The notes under the pieces: model-generated
Seen by the model: only the letters and a program-made list of their open reading frames with translations
What the model was told of the DNA's origin: nothing
Databases searched by the model: none
Part shown: one piece after another, positions 59,851 to 64,000 of the stretch
How the letters are laid out: every line of letters begins with the position of its first letter
Position numbering within the stretch: position 1 is the first letter of the stretch
Origin: Lingula anatina
Lineage: Eukaryota > Brachiopoda > Lingulata > Lingulida > Lingulidae
Assembly (NCBI RefSeq): GCF_001039355.2
Contig: NW_019774825.1
Coordinates: 349,537-413,536, forward strand
Reading direction: 5' to 3'
DNA: 64,000 bases
Made by a program: the position numbers and the translations under genes

Positions 59851-62800
59851 GTAACATTTAGAGACTGGCACTGAACTATAATATACACCTTTGTTTTGGA
59901 TGCATGGTAGTTTGGAATCTTGACCACATTACAGAAAAAGGCAAGTGCAAAATACACCTTTAAAAGATCCCTTTAAATAAAGCTGGTCATATCTTGGGTT
60001 TTTTTTTTTTGACATTTTCAATCTGCTATATTCTTGCATGTGAATGTAAAATAGTCACTGACAATAAATACCATACAAAGACCACATTCAGATTCACACA
60101 TCATATGTTTAACTCTGTGGGGATTTTTGCTAAAGGGCATATCTTTTCACTAAAGGGCAAACAGTGGCATCAGCTTAATTGTCCAACATGCCTCCTCCAG
60201 AAGCTAAGGGGTAATTAGCTATGGCGTGCTGATTAAGCTGATTCCACCTCTTACCTTTTTAAGATGGCACTATAAATTACAATTCATTTGTAAGGAAAAT
60301 TACAAACATGCTCATACTGTACTATACTATGACAGATGCAGTTCAAATACGACTTCAGATAACAGACGAGTCCTATTATATATATATACACACATGTATA
60401 TTCTCACTGAAAGAAATAACTTATACTGTACAGCAATCATGCACTAACAGTGCTACATGATAAAATGGAATAAAAATAACTACTCTATTCTGTGTGGCAA
60501 AAAACAAATATCACCACATGGATTATAAACTTACTCAAAGAGTTATTCCTGGAGCTTGCAGGCAAAGAGAAAGATTCAATTACATAACTCCTGATAAGAC
60601 TTCCATAAATTTTTCTTAATTCACACACGAAAAAAGGTAGAAATGTCTTTCATCTTTTTGTATCTCAAAAGTCAATACAGCCTATATGCCAAAGGACATA
60701 CATTCAGGGCAAAACTCCCAATGAATTGACATCTATTCTTATAAAAAAACACATGGCAGACTAAGGAGATTGAAGGGGAGTTCTTCCCAGCTTTCTTGTC
60801 ATAATTTTTCATCTTTCTACCCCCACCCTTTCACTCATGATGCCAATTAATAAAACCATCCCACCAAAGTCCATTTTGGGCATTGAAGCTGCACAAATAA
60901 AAGTAGGACATAGCTGGCAAAATATAAAAATGACCTCTGTTTCTTTCTCTCATCCATTAATTCTCACCTTCTATCTTTGACCAGCTCCTTCTTACATCTT
61001 TCTTTGTGATAGTGATTGAACTGTTCACAGGTGTGTTTCACCTCAGGGTCCAGCTCATCCCAGCTTGGCATGTGGATTGTCTCTACACCATATATCAGCT
61101 TGCGCCATCTATAGGAGAAAAATGATACCAATCATCCTCTCATGGAAGACATATCAAATTGCCAGGAATAAACATATAGTTCCTGACCCATGTATTTTTT
61201 GCAGGCAGTTTGAAGAGAATGATGATTATGTGGAAATGGTTGAGGCAAAAGAAGCAAATTTAAATAAAAGGAAAAAAAGAATTACTACATTTCAACCTAA
61301 TAAGAAAATTAACAAAAAAGCAAAATTAGCACAAAAAAGCAATTATTTAACATTAGTGTGAAAGAATCTAAAACTCACATCTGATAATTAAGAAAAACGG
61401 TTATATGTAATCATTTTCTGCAAAAGTTCATGTTATTAATAAAAACTTGTTAGTCATCAAATACACACACATAAAAAAAGTCATGCATAACAGCCATTCA
61501 TTTTTTTCAATTTCAAATCTAAAACCTTCAACAAAATCTCGAACAATTCTCAAAATCATACATCACGATGCACATACATGTAAGTTCACTCAAACATCAA
61601 TACAAACACTTGTAAGCCCAAGCAACCAGGTTATTAAATAAGTATTCTAGGTAGCAGTTTTCTTATCTTTACAAAGTTATAACCTCTAAACAGTGGATGC
61701 AAGTGTGAATTTTCCAAAAAATCACTGTTGCATTAAGACACCAACTGCCATCTAAAATTTTTATTTATGACACTAGTGGGCTAGATTTGGTCTTAAAGTG
61801 CAATTTAAGTTCACAAGTGATCTTACACGATCTTAAACATTATAGCAGTAGTCTTAAAATGGACTGAATCTGCTTTTAAGATCAAAAATGTTCTAACATC
61901 TACTTAAGTGATCAAGCAGTTTCCTCCCCTCACAATGGGGGATACCTCGCCTCACAATAGAGGACACCTCTGCTCACAATAGGAGAATGTGTAAGGGGAG
62001 ACAACTTAATTGGCTGTCAGACTAGAAATGGTCTTACTCATGTTTTAAGATCATGTAAGACTATTTGTGTTCTTAAATTGCATTTTAAGACCAAATCAAG
62101 CCCACTAGTGTGAACACATCTAACAGAGTTACATTAAAATGTCATTTTAGTTATTTACTTTCATTAAACACCATATAAGTGGATTACTGGGTATGCTACT
62201 GATTTAACAAAGAATAATAATAAAAAAAGACAGTATTTTGAAAGTACAAGAGTATTAAAGTTAATCTTTCAAAAAAAAAAAAAAAAAAAAGACTAAAACT
62301 TTTAAAGCTATTAATCTCCTTCACCCACTTCTACCCGGGTTACAAGAAATGGTGACAAACCAACCTTACAATGCATGTCTTTGAGAAATGGTAGAAAAGC
62401 AGAGCCACACCAAGACAACTAGAAATGCGGGTAGGGAAGACCTAGTACATAGCATTTGGGAAACTTCATCACAGCAAATTTTAACCATTTATGGTGTTGA
62501 GCTCTTGCCCTGGTTTCACAAAAGAACTTAAGCCAGTTTCCCTGACTAAGAACTTGGTTACCATTACCAAAGTTACCTGGTCACATGGACGCATCTTACC
62601 CTGTCAGGAACAGTGATACAGCACTCTCATGGAAATCGTAGTCAACTAAGTCAGGGAGCTGTCTTAAGTTTTTTTGTGAAACTGGGGCCTGGTCAAGGTG
62701 GAACATTCTGTAGACTAGCAAAATATGGTCAACCCAAACTTGATAAAACTCAATCATCATCCTTTACATAGGCCACTAATTTTCCGATTATAGTAAGCCA

Positions 62801-63757
62801 CTGCAAGCAATTCACATATTAAATGTTGCTTGGGGTTTGCACAGTAATGTCAAATTCCATGCTCCAGGCTGCCACAAAAAGTTTTTTTCAAAGACATTTT
62901 ATTACCTATAAGATCTTTGTTTGTATTTTAGTCTAAACGGAAAATGCAAATTTTACTTTTTTTTCATGATGGTGAAAACAAATGCACGAAATTCACTTAA
63001 TCGATTTTAAAAATGTTAACTACTCGCAAACTACAGAAGTGAGATTTGTAAAGCAGGATCTAAGTGGCATATTTTAGATTAGTACATTCAGGTACAAACT
63101 AAAACTTGAACTAGTTCAGATCTTGTCTAAAATATAGACCCAACTAAGAATGCATAAAATCTAAGCTACAGGTAAATAGGCAGACATATATCTAACAAGT
63201 ACAGATAGATACAAAGGAAACAAATATCTAGAACACTACAACAAAAACAATAATCATTAAAGCATCATATTCTACAAAATACTCAAAAGTTTATCCTGTT
63301 GACCAAAAATAAATAAATAAATGAATGATAAATAAATTATTAGCATGACTGTTTACTTACTTTTTGACAAATGGAATAATAATGAGTTGAGTATCTAGTC
63401 CAAATATGGCAAAAACAATAAACGGCTGTAAGGGAAAAAAAGTCAGTGTGAACATCATAATTATATATTATCCATTTACTCTGTACAAAATAAGTAAATA
63501 AAAATGAAAGGAGAATGTAAAATAATGAATATTTTCGTTTTTAATGATTTGCCTCTGAAATGATTGCCACTTTATTTGGACATTTTTTGGTGAAGAACTC
63601 CCCATAACATAATAAATCAAATCAAAAGAAATATCACCCAATACATTACCTGTCCAAAATTAAATACACTATCCAGAAACTCTATCTCTATGTACACGCC
63701 AGAAGATATATTCTCCCTATACTCTCCAAAAAGCCGCCACAGACATAGGAAGATACC
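59391..63757 (-). CDS. GPR155: GPR155/LYCHOS homologue, C-terminal part (join of complements 63650-63757, 63361-63425, 60968-61108, 59391-59628); 5' part beyond the window
   Basis: Four minus-strand exons join in frame to 183 residues and a TGA stop. Family knowledge: GPR155 (LYCHOS) is a lysosomal membrane protein with a transporter-like half, a GPCR-like half and a C-terminal DEP domain; it senses cholesterol and acts on mTORC1 through GATOR1. Seen here: the end of the membrane region (CLWRLFGEYRE, VFNFGQPFIVFAIFGLDTQL, IIIPFVKKWR), then a linker with CEQFNHYHKERC, then a DEP domain (VKDRRFRMRVYRSVFTGEDL, LVKWLLEVGLA, AVAYGQKLV, VIVHV, FYKFTD) and an acidic tail EEECENEDDKSR. Exon phases agree at every junction (0, 2, 2). 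The order and spacing match the end of the vertebrate protein, and I know of no other family that joins these parts. Confidence 0.87.
59629..60967 (-). other. GPR155 homologue intron
   Basis: Intron between the last two coding exons. Contains the TA microsatellite and AT-rich filler; no other exon seen. Confidence 0.7.
59800..59847. repeat. (TA)n microsatellite
   Basis: About 24 TA units in an intron of the GPR155 homologue. Confidence 0.97.
60968..61108 (-). other. GPR155: GPR155 homologue exon, linker and start of DEP domain
   Basis: Acceptor TTCTCCTATAG, donor AG|GTGAGA. The 141 bases encode KWRKLIYGVETIHMPSWDEL, then the CEQFNHYHKERC segment and ELVKDRR, leading into the DEP domain. Phases fit both neighbours. 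A lysine-rich open frame on the opposite strand (61065-61361) overlaps this exon only by chance. Confidence 0.88.
61771..62110. mobile_element. CACTA-type MITE in a GPR155 homologue intron
   Basis: About 340 bases with near-perfect inverted ends: left CACTAGTGGGCTAGATTTGG, right ending CAAGCCCACTAGTG, arms of roughly 65 bases that both contain GGTCTTAAA-type and ATCTTAAA-type motifs. Flanked on both sides by TGA, a possible 3-base target duplication. CACTA ends with a 3-base duplication are the mark of the CACTA/EnSpm superfamily. The centre holds a diverged repeat of about 25 bases around CTCACAATRG (about 61935-61985). No transposase. Confidence 0.65.
62517..62698. mobile_element. Foldback MITE with GTTTCACAAAA ends
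   Basis: Left end GCCCTGGTTTCACAAAAGAA, right end TTTTTTTGTGAAACTGGGGC; inner arms CTTAAGCCAGTTTCCCTGAC and GTCAGGGAGCTGTCTTAAG also pair. About 180 bases, non-coding, in a GPR155 homologue intron. Confidence 0.55.
63361..63425 (-). other. GPR155: GPR155 homologue exon, final hydrophobic segment
   Basis: Sixty-five bases, between acceptor CCCTTACAG and donor GTAAGT. It encodes PFIVFAIFGLDTQLIIIPFVK plus two bases of the next lysine. The hydrophobic run followed by FGLD and IIIPF is a family landmark before the cytosolic linker. Confidence 0.87.
63650..63757 (-). other. GPR155: GPR155 homologue exon, late membrane segments
   Basis: Read on the minus strand, an acceptor (CTTTTTAG) precedes 63757 and a donor CAG|GTAATG follows 63650. 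It has 36 codons, phase 0 at both ends, including CLWRLFGEYRE and IEIEFLDSVFNFGQ. The previous exon must lie beyond base 64000; I see none in 63780-64000. Confidence 0.85.
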
Positions 63758-64000
63758 CTAAAAAGGAAAAGACAGGAATTGCTGATCAAAATGATATTAA
63801 TTAAGGTGGGTGGGGGTGGGGGAGGGGTGGGGTGGGATGGGGGTTATTTTATTTGTTCATTTCATGTACTTGAGGGCATATATTCAGGTACGATTTTAAA
63901 CTAAAATATTTTGACATCCACATGTCCAATGTCCCTGAGTGAGTTGATGTCCAAGGGTGGATTTTTAACAAGACCCTGTTGCATCCCAGACAATGATGTG

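Larger units (their letters stand above)
61109..63360 (-). other. GPR155 homologue intron with two MITEs
   Basis: About 2.25 kb. Holds the CACTA-type MITE (61771-62110), the GTTTCACAAAA foldback element (62517-62698) and an A run near 62271-62290. Confidence 0.7.

Noticed and set aside
61065-61361. Lysine-rich plus-strand frame
   Set aside because: Starts inside the antisense of a well-supported GPR155 homologue exon and continues into A-rich intron.
1-64000. CRISPR arrays, operons or other prokaryotic systems
   Set aside because: No regularly spaced repeat-spacer pattern, no dense uninterrupted genes; introns, microsatellites and LINEs show animal nuclear DNA.

Overview
The window is AT-rich eukaryotic nuclear DNA from an animal. 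It has spliced genes with kilobase introns, CT/GA/AC/AAT/TA microsatellites, decayed non-LTR retrotransposons, a tRNA-derived SINE and many short inverted-repeat (MITE-like) elements. The two recognisable genes have vertebrate relatives, but exon layout and repeats suggest an invertebrate, probably a highly heterozygous marine lophotrochozoan or non-vertebrate deuterostome. Species cannot be fixed by reading alone.

Layout. 1-14.5 kb: mostly intronic or intergenic DNA. A few candidate minus-strand exons (254-342, 2314-2466, 7290-7361, 9623-9658) and a possible upstream control region near 14.3-14.5 kb hint at an unidentified minus-strand gene. 18.5-42.6 kb: a plus-strand WIP/verprolin-family gene (WAS/WASL-interacting protein, WIPF). 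A probable non-coding first exon ends at 18960. Seven coding exons lie between 28654 and 40047 and join in frame to 621 residues: proline-rich start, WH2 actin-binding motif, two extra low-complexity exons, a Gly-rich segment, a long polyproline exon, a WASP/N-WASP WH1-binding segment and a short Pro-Arg tail. Every coding intron is phase 1. 43-49.7 kb: a region of LINE debris present twice because two contig ends overlap. 51.2-51.8 kb: a 34-bp minisatellite interrupted by 413 N. 54.7-59.2 kb: another block present twice. 59.4-63.8 kb: the last four exons of a minus-strand GPR155/LYCHOS homologue (final membrane segments plus DEP domain, 183 residues). The rest of that gene lies beyond the right edge. 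The two genes are tail to tail, about 19 kb apart between stop codons.

Assembly. Six single-N positions (21254, 24424, 31362, 36153, 46035, 56955) each separate two near-identical direct copies: the copy on the left ends at the N and the one on the right begins just after it. This is the signature of unmerged overlapping contig ends, probably allelic. About 7 kb is therefore probably represented twice. A seventh N (25124) lies inside a hairpin-rich element. The copies at 20-23 kb differ by a MITE insertion, which looks like an insertion polymorphism between haplotypes.

How the genes relate. WIP proteins stabilise WASP/N-WASP and bind actin, so that gene belongs to Arp2/3-driven actin assembly. 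GPR155/LYCHOS is a lysosomal cholesterol sensor feeding mTORC1. No functional link between the two is visible. I found no CRISPR, prokaryotic operon, viral gene or clearly new system. The most notable items are the phase-1 cassette architecture of the WIP gene, with two weak-donor extra exons, and the set of structured mobile elements.
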